A stretch of DNA of 64,000 nucleotides from Apostichopus japonicus (taxonomy: Eukaryota > Echinodermata > Holothuroidea > Aspidochirotida > Stichopodidae), in assembly GCF_037975245.1 (NCBI RefSeq), contig NC_092563.1:8121501-8185500 (forward strand), in the 5' to 3' direction. The notes beneath the pieces are model-generated. The model did not search any database and was not told where the DNA came from. It saw only the letters and a program-made list of their open reading frames with translations. A program made the translations under genes and the position numbers. Below, piece by piece: positions 11,098 through 24,107 of the stretch. The stretch's first letter is position 1; each line of letters begins with the position of its first letter.

Positions 11098-14000
11098 CTG
11101 TCTGTACCCCACAAGGTATCCTGGCACTCATACCACATGACCAGAGTACAGTATCAACAAGTTAATATTTATTATCCAGTATATTTGGCACTGTAAAAAA
11201 TATTGTTGGCTACTCATAGCAATGAAGGCATCTACTTAAGGCTTCCACTTAGATGCATTAAGGTATATTTATATCACATTAAAGTTCTGTACCCCACAAG
11301 CTACACTTGTACTCATATAATCTTAAGTCCTACAATGCGAATAAAATTTTTACTGTACAGATAACCGCGGTCAATCGGTGAATTCATATCAAGGAATATT
11401 CATTGTTTGCTAGGTAGGATTTAGTTCTTGTTAAGTTATTGAGAGACAAATTTTAATTTAAATGTCTGTACCCCACAAGGTATCCTGGTACTCATACCAT
11501 ATTACCAGAATACAGTATCAATAGGTGAATTTTCATATTCCAGTATAAAACAAAGGTCAAAGTTATTGTTGGCTTCTAATAGCAATGAAGGCATCTACTT
11601 TAGGCTGCCACTTAGATGCATTAAGGTGTATTTATATCACATTAAAGTTCTGTACTGCACAAGCTACACTGGTACTCATATAATATTAGGTCCTACAATG
11701 CGAATGATAAGTATTTTTCTGAATAGGATATCGCTGTCAATTAGATGAATTTATATTGAAGAATTTTCATTGTTTGCTATGTACAGTAGATGGCTTTAGT
11801 TCTTATTAAGTTCTTGAGAGACAAATTGTAATTGAACTGTCTGTACCCCACAAGGTATCCTGGCACTCATACCACATGACCAGAGTACAGTATCAACAAG
11901 TTAATATTTATTATCCAGTATATTAAGCACTGTAAAAAATATTGTTGGCTACTCATAGCAATGAAGGCATCTACTTAAGGCTTCCACTTAGATGCATTAA
12001 GGTATATTTATATCACATTAAAGTTCTGTACCCCACAAGCTACACTTGTACTCATATAATCTTAAGTCCTACAATGCGAATACAATTTTTACTGTACAGA
12101 TAACCGCGGTGAATCGGTGAATTCATATCAAGGAATATCCATTGTTTGCTAGGTAGAAGGATTTAGTTCTTGTTAAGTTCTTGAGAGACAAATTTTAATT
12201 TAAATGTCTGTACCCCACAAGGTATCCTGGTACTCATACCATATTACCAGAATACAGTATCAATAGGTGAATTTTCATATTCCAGTATAAAACAAAGGTC
12301 AAAGTTATTGTTGGCTTCTAATAGCAATGAAGGCATCTACTTTAGGCTGCCATTTAGATGCATTAAGGTGTATTTATATCACATTTAAGTTCTGTACTGC
12401 ACAAGCTACACTGGTACTCATATAATATTAGGTCCTACAATGCGAATGATAAGTATTTTTCTGAATAGAATATCGCTGTCAATTAGATGAATTTATATTA
12501 AAGAATTTTCATTGTTTGCTAGGTAAATGAATTTAGTTCTTGTTAAGTTCTTGAAAGACAAATTTTAATTTAATTGAACTGTCTGTACCCCAAAAGGTAT
12601 CCTGGCACTCATACCACATGACCAGAGTACAGTACGACAAATTGTAATTTAACTGTCTGTACCCCACAATGTATCCTGGCACTCATACCACATGACCAGA
12701 GTACAGTACAACAAACTGTAATTTAACTGTCTGTACCCCACAAGGTGTCCTGGCACTCATACCACATGACCAGAGTACAGTATCAACAAGTTAATATTTA
12801 TTATCCAGTATATTAAGCACTGTAAAAAATATTGTTGGCTACTCATAGCAATGAAGGCATCTACTTAAGGCTTCCACTTAGATGCATTAAGGTATATTTA
12901 TATCACATTAAAGTTCTGTACCCCACAAGCTACACTTGTACTCATATAATCTTAAGTCCTACAATGCGAATAAAATTTTTACTGTACAGATAACCGCGGT
13001 GAATCGGTGAATTCATATCAAGGAATATCCATTGTTTGCTAGGTAGAAGGATTTAGTTCTTGTTAAGTTCTTGAGAGTCAAATTTTAATTTAAATGTCTG
13101 TACCCCACAAGGTATCCTGGTACTCATACCATATTACCAGAATACAGTATCAATAGGTGAATTTTCATATTCCAGTATAAAACAAAGGTCAAAGTTATTG
13201 TTGGCTTCTAATAGCAATGAAGGCATCTACTCCAGCTGTCACTTAGATGCATTAAGGTGTATTTATATCACATTTAAGTTCTGTACCCCACAAGCTACAC
13301 TGGTACTCATATAATATTAGGTCCTACAATGCGAATGATAACTTTTATTCTGTATAGATTATCGCTGTCAATTAGATGAATTTATATTGAAGAGTTTTCA
13401 TTGTTTGCTAGGTAGATGGATTTAGTTCTAATTAAGTTCTTGAGAGACATATTGTAATTGTAATTGAATTGTCTGTACCCCACAAGGTATCCTGGCACTC
13501 ATACCACATGACCAGAATACAGCATCATTAGGTGAATTTTCATTATCCTGTATATAAAGCAATGCCAAAACTATTGTTGGCTACTCATAGCAATGAAGGC
13601 ATCTACTTAAGGCTGCCATTTAGATGCATTATTATTAAGGTATATTTATATGACATTTAAGTTTTGTACCCCACAAGCTACACTGGTACTCATATAATAT
13701 AAGGTCCTACAATGCGAATGATAAGTTTTATTCTGTATAGATTATCGCTGTCAATTAGATGAATTTATATTGAAGAATTTTTATTGTTTGCTAGGTAGAT
13801 GGATTTTGTTCTTATTAAGTTCTTGAGAGACAAATTGTAATTGAACTGTCTGTACCCCACAAGGTATCCTGGCACTCATACCACATGACCAGAGTACAGT
13901 ATCAACAAATTGTAATTTAACTGTCTGTACCCCACAAGGTATCCTGGCACTCATACCACATGACCAGAGTACAGTACAACAAATTGAAATTTAACTGTCT

Positions 14001-14805
14001 GTACCCCACAAGGTATCCTGGCACTCATACCACATGACCAGAGTACAGTATCAACAAGTTAATATTTATTATCCAGTATATTAAGCACTGTAAAAAATAT
14101 TGTTGGCTACTCATAGCAATGAAGGCATCTACTTAAGGCTTCCACTTAGATGCATTAAGGTATATTTATATCACATTAAAGTTCTGTACCCCACAAGCTA
14201 CACTTGTACTCATATAATCTTAAGTCCTACAATGCGAATAAAATTTTTACTGTACATATAACCGCGGTCAATCGATGAATTCATATCAAGGAATATCCAT
14301 TGTATGCTAGGTAGAAGGATTTAGTTCTTTTTAAGTTCTTGAGAGACAAATTTTAATTTAAATGTCTGTACCCCACAAGGTATCCTGGTACTCATACCAT
14401 ATTACCAGAATACAGTATCAATAGGTGAATTTTCATATTCCAGTATAAAACAAAGGTCAAAGTTATTGTTGGCTTCTAATAGCAATGAAGGCATCTACTT
14501 TAGGCTGCCACTTAGATGCATTAAGGTGTATTTATATCACATTTAAGTTCTGTACCCCACAAGCTACACTGGTACTCATATAATATTAGGTCCTACAATG
14601 CGAATGATAAGTATTTTTCTGTATGGATTATCGCTGTCAATGAGATGAATTTATATTGAAGAATTTTCATTGTTTGCTAGGTAGATGGATTTAGTTCTAG
14701 TTAAGTTCTTGAGAGACAAATTGTAATTTAACTGTCTGTACCCCACAAGGTATCCTGGCACTCATACCACATGACCAGAGTACAGTACAACAAATTGTAA
14801 TTTAA
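11098..14805 (+). repeat. Satellite segment with 739, 890, 1,268 and 811 bp higher-order units
   Basis: Class 1 monomers start at 11098, 11837, 12727, 13995 and 14806. The 739 bp interval is 1-2. The 890 bp interval is 1-2-s-s (367+375+74+74). The 1,268 bp interval is a class 1 monomer, a 2/3 hybrid, a class 4 monomer and two 74 bp units. The register of classes therefore varies locally while unit lengths stay exact. Confidence 0.82.
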
Positions 14806-16523
14806 CTGTCTGTACCCCACAAGGTATCCTGGCACTCATACCACATGACCAGAGTACAGTATCAACAAGTTAATATTTATTATCCAGTATATTTGGCACT
14901 GTAAAAAATATTGTTGGCTACTCATAGCAATGAAGGCATCTACTTAAGGCTTCCACTTAGATGCATTAAGGTATATTTATATCACATTAAAGTTCTGTAC
15001 CCCACAAAGCTACACTTGTACTCATATAATCTTAAGTCCTACAATGCGAATAAAATTTTTACTGTACAGATAACCGCGGTGAATCGGTGAATTCATATCA
15101 AGGAATATCCATTGTTTGCTAGGTAGAAGGATTTAGTTCTTGTTAAGTTATTGAGAGACAAATTTTAATTTAAATGTCTGTACCCCACAAGGTATCCTGG
15201 TACTCATACCATATTACCAGAATACAGTATCAATAGGTGAATTTTCATATTCCAGTATAAAACAAAGGTCAAAGTTATTGTTGGCTTCTAATAGCAATGT
15301 AGGCATCTACTTTAGGCTGCCACTTAGATGCATTAAGGTGTATTTATATCACATTAAAGTTCTGTACTGCACAAGCTACACTGGTACTCATATAATATTA
15401 GGTCCTACAATGCGAATGACAAGTATTTTTCTGAATAGGATATCGCTGTCAATTAGATAAATTTATATTAAAGAATTTTCATTGTTTGCTAGGTAAATGG
15501 ATTTAGGTCTTGTTAAGTTCTTGAAAGACAAATTTTAATTTAATTGAACTGTCTGTACCCCACAAGGTATCCTGGCACTCATACCACATGACCAGAGTAC
15601 AGTACGACAAATTGTAATTTAACTGTCTGTACCCCACAAGGTATCCTGGCACTCATACAACATGACCAGAATACAACATCAATAGGTGAATTTTCATATT
15701 CCAGTATAAAACCAGGGTCAAAGTTATTGTTTGGCTTCTAATAGCAATGTAGGCATCTACTCCAGCTGTCACTTAGATGCATTAAGGTGTATTTATATCA
15801 CATTTAAGTTCTGTACCCCACAAGCTACACTGGTACTCATATAATATTAGGTCCTACAATGCGAATGATAACTTTTATTCTGTATAGATTATCGCTGTCA
15901 ATTAGATGAATTTATATTGAAGAGTTTTCATTGTTTGCTAGGTAGATGGATTTAGTGCTAATTAAGTTCTTGAGAGACATATTGTAATTGTAATTGAACT
16001 GTCTGTACCCCACAAGGTATCCTGGCACTCATACCACATGACCAGAATACAGCATCAATAGGTGAATTTTCATTATCCTGTATATAAAGCACTGCCAAAA
16101 CTATTGTTGGCTACTCATAGCAATGAAGGCATCTACTTAAGGCTGCCATTTAGATGCATTATTTTTAAGGTATATTTATATGACATTTAAGTTTTGTACC
16201 CCACAAGCTACACTGGTACTCATATAATATAAGGTCCTACAATGCGAATGATAAGTTTTATTCTGTATAGATTATCGCTGTCAATTAGATGAATTTATAT
16301 TGAAGAGTTTTTATTGTTTGCTAGGTAGATGGATTTAGTTCTTATTAAGTTCTTGAGAGACAAATTGTAATTGAACTGTCTGTACCCCACAAGGTATCCT
16401 GGCACTCATACCACATGACCAGAGTACAGTACGACAAATTGTAATTTAACTGTCTGTACCCCACAATGTATCCTGGCACTCATACCACATGACCAGAGTA
16501 CAGTACAACAAACTGTAATTTAA
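14806..16523 (+). repeat. Reference higher-order repeat, 1-2-s-3-4-s-s, 1,718 bp
   Basis: Monomer starts read at 14806 (class 1, 368 bp), 15174 (class 2, 375), 15549 (74), 15623 (class 3, 376), 15999 (class 4, 377), 16376 (74) and 16450 (74). The next class 1 monomer starts at 16524. The lengths sum to 1,718 bp. The other higher-order units in the array can be derived from this one by loss of whole monomers or short units. Confidence 0.88.
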
Positions 16524-17791
16524 CTGTCTGTACCCCACAAGGTATCCTGGCACTCATACCACATGACCAGAGTACAGTATCAACAAGTTAATATTTATTA
16601 TCCAGTATATTAAGCACTGTAAAAAATATTGTTGGCTACTCATAGCAATGAAGGCATCTACTTAAGGCTTCCACTTAGATGCATTAAGGTATATTTATAT
16701 CACATTAAAGTTCTGTACCCCACAAGCTACACTTGTACTCATATAATCTTAAGTCCTACAATGCGAATACAATTTTTACTGTACAGATAACCGCGGTGAA
16801 TCGGTGAATTCATATCAAGGAATAACCATTGTTTGCTAGGTAGAAGGATTTAGTTCTTGTTAAGTTATTGAGAGACAAATTTTAATTTAAATGTCTGTAC
16901 CCCACAAGGTATCCTGGTACTCATACCATATTACCAGAATACAGTATCAATAGGTGAATTTTCATATTCCAGTATAAAACAAAGGTCAAAGTTATTGTTG
17001 GCTTCTAATAGCAATGAAGGCATCTACTCCAGCTGTCACTTAGATGCATTAAGGTGTATTTATATCACATTTAAGTTCTGTACCCCACAAGCTACACTGG
17101 TACTCATATAATATTAGGTCCTACAATGCGAATGATAACTTTTATTCTGTATAGATTATCGCTGTCAATTAGATGAATTTATATTGAAGAGTTTTCATTG
17201 TTTGCTAGGTAGATGGATTTAGTTCTAATTAAGTTCTTGAGAGACATATTGTAATTGTAATTGAATTGTCTGTACCCCACAAGGTATCCTGGCACTCATA
17301 CCACATGACCAGAATACAGCATCATTAGGTGAATTTTCATTATCCTGTATATAAAGCAATGCCAAAACTATTGTTGGCTACTCATAGCAATGAAGGCATC
17401 TACTTAAGGCTGCCATTTAGATGCATTATTTTTAAGGTATATTTATATGACATTTAAGTTTTGTACCCCACAAGCTACACTGGTACTCATATAATATAAG
17501 GTCCTACAATGCGAATGATAAGTTTTATTCTGTATAGATTATCGCTGTCAATTAGATGAATTTATATTGAAGAATTTTTATTGTTTGCTAGGTAGATGGA
17601 TTTTGTTCTTATTAAGTTCTTGAGAGACAAATTGTAATTGAACTGTCTGTACCCCACAAGGTATCCTGGCACTCATACCACATGACCAGAGTACAGTATC
17701 AACAAATTGTAATTTAACTGTCTGTACCCCACAAGGTATCCTGGCACTCATACCACATGACCAGAGTACAGTACAACAAATTGAAATTTAA
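16524..17791 (+). repeat. 1,268 bp contracted higher-order repeat with a class 2/3 hybrid monomer
   Basis: The unit begins with class 1. The next monomer starts as class 2 (GGTACTCATACCATATT) but switches to class 3 between the GAAGGCATCTAC block and CCAGCTGTC near 17030. Class 4 and two 74 bp units follow. Compared with the 1,718 bp unit exactly 450 bp is missing, which equals one 376 bp monomer plus one 74 bp unit. This is the signature of an unequal exchange between a class 2 and a class 3 monomer. Confidence 0.82.
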
Positions 17792-18528
17792 CTGTCTGTA
17801 CCCCACAAGGTATCCTGGCACTCATACCACATGACCAGAGTACAGTATCAACAAGTTAATATTTATTATCCAGTATATTAAGCACTGTAAAAAATATTGT
17901 TGGCTACTCATAGCAATGAAGGCATCTACTTAAGGCTTCCACTTAGATGCATTAAGGTATATTTATATCACATTAAAGTTCTGTACCCCACAAGCTACAC
18001 TTGTACTCATATAATCTTAAGTCCTACAATGCGAATAAAATTTTTACTGTACATATAACCGCGGTCAATCGATGAATTCATATCAAGGAATATCCATTGT
18101 ATGCTAGGTAGAAGGATTTAGTTCTTTTTAAGTTCTTGAGAGACAAATTTTAATTTAAATGTCTGTACCCCACAAGGTATCCTGGTACTCATACCATATT
18201 ACCAGAATACAGTATCAATAGGTGAATTTTCATAATCCAGTATAAAACAAAGGTCAAAGTTATTGTTGGCTTCTAATAGCAATGAAGGCATCTACTTTAG
18301 GCTGCCACTTAGATGCATTAAGGTGTATTTATATCACATTTAAGTTCTGTACCGCACAAGCTACACTGGTACTCATATAATATTAGGTCCTACAATGCGA
18401 ATGATAAGTATTTTTCTGTATGGATTATCGCTGTCAATGAGATGAATTTATATTGAAGAATTTTCATTGTTTGCTAGGTAGATGGATTTAGTTCTAGTTA
18501 AGTTCTTGAGAGACAAATTGTAATTGAA

Positions 18529-18898
18529 CTGTCTGTACCCCACAAGGTATCCTGGCACTCATACCACATGACCAGAGTACAGTACTACAAATTGTAATTT
18601 AACTGTCTGTACCCCACAAGGTATCCTGGCACTCATACCACATGACCAGAGTACAGTACAACGAATTGTAATTTAACTGTCTGTACCCCACAAGGTATCC
18701 TGGCACTCATACCACATGACCAGAGTACAGTACAACAAATTGTAATTTAACTGTCTGTACCCCACAAGGTATCCTGGCACTCATACCACATGACCAGAGT
18801 ACAGTACAACAAATTGTAATTTAACTGTCTGTACCCCACAAGGTATCCTGGCACTCATACCACATGACCAGAGTACAGTACAACAAATTTTAATTTAA
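18529..18898 (+). repeat. Run of five 74 bp satellite units
   Basis: Units start at 18529, 18603, 18677, 18751 and 18825, each exactly 74 bp. The following monomer starts at 18899 and carries a 6 bp insertion (ACAGGT) inside the ACCATATTACC block near 18935. The second unit carries the variant ACAACGAATTG. This is the longest short-unit run noticed in the window. Confidence 0.9.
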
Positions 18899-21800
18899 AT
18901 GTCTGTACCCCACAAGGTATCCTGGTACTCATACCATACAGGTATTACCAGAATACAGTATCAATAGGTGAATTTTCATATTCCAGTATAAAACAAAGGT
19001 CAAAGTTATTGTTGGCTTCTAATAGCAATGAAGGCATCTACTTTAGGCTGCCACTTAGATGCATTAAGGTGTATTTATATCACATTTAAGTTCTGTACCG
19101 CACAAGCTACACTGGTACTCATATAATATTAGGTCCTACAATGCGAATGATAAGTATTTTTCTTTATGGATTATCGCTGTCAATGAGATGAATTTATATT
19201 GAATAATTTTCATTGTTTGCTAGGTAGATGGATTTAGTTCTAATTAAGTTCTTGAGAGACAAATTGTAATTTAACTGTCTGTACCCCACAAGGTATCCTG
19301 GCACTCATACCACATGACCAGAGTACAGTACAACAAATTGTAATTTAACTGTCTGTACCCCACAAGGTATCCTGGCACTCATACCACATGACCAGAGTAC
19401 AGTATCAACAAGTTAATATTTATTATCCAGTATATTTGGCACTGTAAAAAATATTGTTGGCTACTCATAGCAATGAAGGCATCTACTTAAGGCTTCCACT
19501 TAGATGCATTAAGGTATATTTATATCACATTAAAGTTCTGTACCCCACAAGCTACACTTGTACTCATATAATCTTAAGTCCTACAATGCGAATAAAATTT
19601 TTACTGTACAGATAACCGCGGTCAATCGGTGAATTCATATCAAGGAATATCCATTGTTTGCTAGGTAGAAGGATTTAGTTCTTGTTAAGTTATTGAGAGA
19701 CAAATTTTAATTTAAATGTCTGTACCCCACAAGGTATCCTGGTACTCATACCATATTACCAGAATACAGTATCAATAGGTGAATTTTCATATTCCAGTAT
19801 AAAACAAAGGTCAAAGTTATTGTTGGCTTCTAATAGCAATGAAGGCATCTACTTTAGGCTGCCACTTAGATGCATTAAGGTGTATTTATATCACATTAAA
19901 GTTCTGTACTGCACAAGCTACACTGGTACTCATATAATATTAGGTCCTACAATGCGAATGACAAGTATTTTTCTGAATAGGATATCGCTGTCAATTAGAT
20001 GAATTTATATTAAAGAATTTTCATTGTTTGCTAGGTAAATGGATTTAGGTCTTGTTAAGTTCTTGAAAGACAAATTTTAATTTAATTGAACTGTCTGTAC
20101 CCCACAAGGTATCCTGGCACTCATACCACATGACCAGAGTACAGTACGACAAATTGTAATTTAACTGTCTGTACCCCACAAGGTATCCTGGCACTCATAC
20201 AACATGACCAGAATACAACATCAATAGGTGAATTTTCATATTCCAGTATAAAACCAGGGTCAAAGTTATTGTTTGGCTTCTAATAGCAATGTAGGCATCT
20301 ACTCCAGCTGTCACTTAGATGCATTAAGGTGTATTTATATCACATTTAAGTTCTGTACCCCACAAGCTACACTGGTACTCATATAATATTAGGTCCTACA
20401 ATGCGAATGATAACTTTTATTCTGTATAGATTATCGCTGTCAATTAGATGAATTTATATTGAAGAGTTTTCATTGTTTGCTAGGTAGATGGATTTAGTGC
20501 TAATTAAGTTCTTGAGAGACATATTGTAATTGTAATTGAATTGTCTGTACCCCACAAGGTATCCTGGCACTCATACCACATGACCAGAATACAGCATCAA
20601 TAGGTGAATTTTCATTATCCTGTATATAAAGCACTGCCAAAACTATTGTTGGCTACTCATAGCAATGAAGGCATCTACTTAAGGCTGCCATTTAGATGCA
20701 TTATTTTTAAGGTATATTTATATGACATTTAAGTTTTGTACCCCACAAGCTACACTGGTACTCATATAATATAAGGTCCTACAATGCGAATGATAAGTTT
20801 TATTCTGTATAGATTATCGCTGTCAATTAGATGAATTTATATTGAAGAGTTTTTATTGTTTGCTAGGTAGATGGATTTAGTTCTAATTAAGTTCTTGAGA
20901 GACAAATTGTAATTGAACTGTCTGTACCCCACAAGGTATCCTGGCACTCATACCACATGACCAGAGTACAGTACAACAAACTGTAATTTAACTGTCTGTA
21001 CCCCACAAGGTGTCCTGGCACTCATACCACATGACCAGAGTACAGTATCAACAAGTTAATATTTATTATCCAGTATATTAAGCACTGTAAAAAATATTGT
21101 TGGCTACTCATAGCAATGAAGGCATCTACTTAAGGCTTCCACTTAGATGCATTAAGGTATATTTATATCACATTAAAGTTCTGTACCCCACAAGCTACAC
21201 TTGTACTCATATAATCTTAAGTCCTACAATGCGAATAAAATTTTTACTGTACAGATAACCGCGGTCAATCGGTGAATTCATATCAAGGAATATCCATTGT
21301 TTGCTAGGTAGAAGGATTTAGTTATTGTTAAGTTATTGAGAGACAAATTTTAATTTAAATGTCTGTACCCCACAAGGTATCCTGGTACTCATACCATATT
21401 ACCAGAATACAGTATCAATAGGTGAATTTTCATATTCCAGTATAAAACAAAGGTCAAAGTTATTGTTGGCTTCTAATAGCAATGAAGGCATCTACTTTAG
21501 GCTGCCATTTAGATGCATTAAGGTGTATTTATATCACATTTAAGTTCTGTACTGCACAAGCTACACTGGTACTCATATAATATTAGGTCCTGCAATGCGA
21601 ATGATAAGTATTTTTCTGAATAGAATATCGCTGTCAATTAGATGAATTTATATTAAAGAATTTTCATTGTTTGCTAGGTAAATGGATTTAGTTCTTGTTA
21701 AGTTCTTGAAAGACAAATTTTAATTTAATTTAACTGTCTGTACCCCACAAGGTATCCTGGCACTCATACCACATGACCAGAGTACAGTACGACAAATTGT

Positions 21801-23811
21801 AATTTAACTGTCTGTACCCCACAAGGTATCCTGGCACTCATACAACATGACCAGAATACAACATCAATAGGTGAATTTTCATATTCCAGTATAAAACCAG
21901 GGTCAAAGTTATTGTTTGGCTTCTAATAGCAATGTAGGCATCTACTCCAGCTGTCAATTAGATGCATTAAGGTGTATTTATATCACATTTAAGTTCTGTA
22001 CCCCACAAGCTACACTTGTACTCATATAATCTTAAGTCCCACAATGCGAATACAATTTTTACTGTACAGATAACCGCGGTGAATCGGTGAATTCATATCA
22101 AGGAATATCCATTGTTTGCTAGGTAGAAGGATTTAGTTCTTGTTAAGTTCTTGAGAGACAAATTTTAATTTAAATGTCTGTACCCCACAAGGTATCCTGG
22201 TACTCATACCATATTACCAGAATACAGTATCAATAGGTGAATTTTCATATTCCAGTATAAAACAAAGGTCAAAGTTATTGTTGGCTTCTAATAGCAATGA
22301 AGGCATCTACTCCAGCTGTCACTTAGATGCATTAAGGTGTATTTATATCACATTTAAGTTCTGTACCCCACAAGCTACACTGGTACTCATATAATATTAG
22401 GTCCTACAATGCGAATGATAACTTTTATTCTGTATAGATTATCGCTGTCAATTAGATGAATTTATATTGAAGAGTTTTCATTGTTTGCTAGGTAGATGGA
22501 TTTAGTTCTAATTAAGTTCTTGAGAGACATATTGTAATTGTAATTGAATTGTCTGTACCCCACAAGGTATCCTGGCACTCATACCACATGACCAGAATAC
22601 AGCATCATTAGGTGAATTTTCATTATCCTGTATATAAAGCAATGCCAAAACTATTGTTGGCTACTCATAGCAATGAAGGCATCTACTTAAGGCTGCCATT
22701 TAGATGCATTATTTTTAAGGTATATTGATATGACATTTAAGTTTTGTACCCCACAAGCTACACTGGTACTCATATAATATAAGGTCCTACAATGCGAATG
22801 ATAAGTTTTATTCTGTATAGATTATCGCTGTCAATTAGATGAATTTATATTAAAGAATTTTTATTGTTTGCTAGGTAGATGGATTTTGTTCTTATTAAGT
22901 TCTTGAGAGACAAATTGTAATTGAACTGTCTGTACCCCACAAGGTATCCTGGCACTCATACCACATGACCAGAGTACAGTATCAACAAATTGTAATTTAA
23001 CTGTCTGTACCCCACAAGGTATCCTGGCACTCATACCATATGACCAGAGTACAGTACAACAAATTGAAATTTAACTGTCTGTACCCCACAAGGTATCCTG
23101 GCACTCATACCACATGACCAGAGTACAGTATCAACAAGTTAATATTTATTATCCAGTATATTAAGCACTGTAAAAAATATTGTTGGCTACTCATAGCAAT
23201 GAAGGCATCTACTTAAGGCTTCCACTTAGATGCATTAAGGTATATTTATATCACATTAAAGTTCTGTACCCCACAAGCTACACTTGTACTCATATAATCT
23301 TAAGTCCTACAATGCGAATAAAATTTTTACTGTACATATAACCGCGGTCAATCGATGAATTCATATCAAGGAATATCCATTGTATGCTAGGTAGAAGGAT
23401 TTAGTTCTTTTTAAGTTCTTGAGAGACAAATTTTAATTTAAATGTCTGTACCCCACAAGGTATCCTGGTACTCATACCATATTACCAGAATACAGTATCA
23501 ATAGGTGAATTTTCATATTCCAGTATAAAACAAAGGTCAAAGTTATTGTTGGCTTCTAATAGCAATGAAGGCATCTACTTTAGGCTGCCACTTAGATGCA
23601 TTAAGGTGTATTCATATCACATTTAAGTTCTGTACGACACAAGCTACACTGGTACTCATATAATATTAGGTCCTACAATGCGAATGATAAGTATTTTTCT
23701 GTATGGATTATCGCTGTCAATGAGATGAATTTATATTGAAGAATTTTCATTGTTTGCTAGGTAGATGGATTTAGTTCTAGTTAAGTTCTTGAGAGACAAA
23801 TTGTAATTTAA

Positions 23812-24107
23812 CTGTCTGTACCCCACAAGGTATCCTGGCACTCATACCACATGACCAGAGTACAGTACAACAAATTGTAATTTAACTGTCTGTACCCCAC
23901 AAGGTATCCTGGCACTCATACCACATGACCAGAGTACAGTACAACGAATTGTAATTTAACTGTCTGTACCCCACAAGGTATCCTGGCACTCATACCACAT
24001 GACCAGAGTACAGTACAACAAATTGTAATTTAACTGTCTGTACCCCACAAGGTATCCTGGCACTCATACCACATGACCAGAGTACAGTACAACAAATTGT
24101 AATTTAA
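23812..24107 (+). repeat. Run of four 74 bp satellite units, homologous to 18529-18898
   Basis: Units start at 23812, 23886, 23960 and 24034. The next unit (24108) carries the same private 6 bp ACAGGT insertion as the copy near 18935, and the second unit again carries ACAACGAATTG. This block is therefore a copy of the 18.5 kb block with one 74 bp unit fewer. Confidence 0.88.

Noticed and set aside
12000-12110. CENP-B box in the satellite monomer
   Set aside because: No stretch matches the CENP-B consensus. The only class-specific GC-rich word is ACCGCGGT, reported separately.
18529-24107. Regular 74 bp repeats as a possible CRISPR array
   Set aside because: The units are contiguous and nearly identical over their full length, with no unique spacers, in a eukaryotic satellite context.
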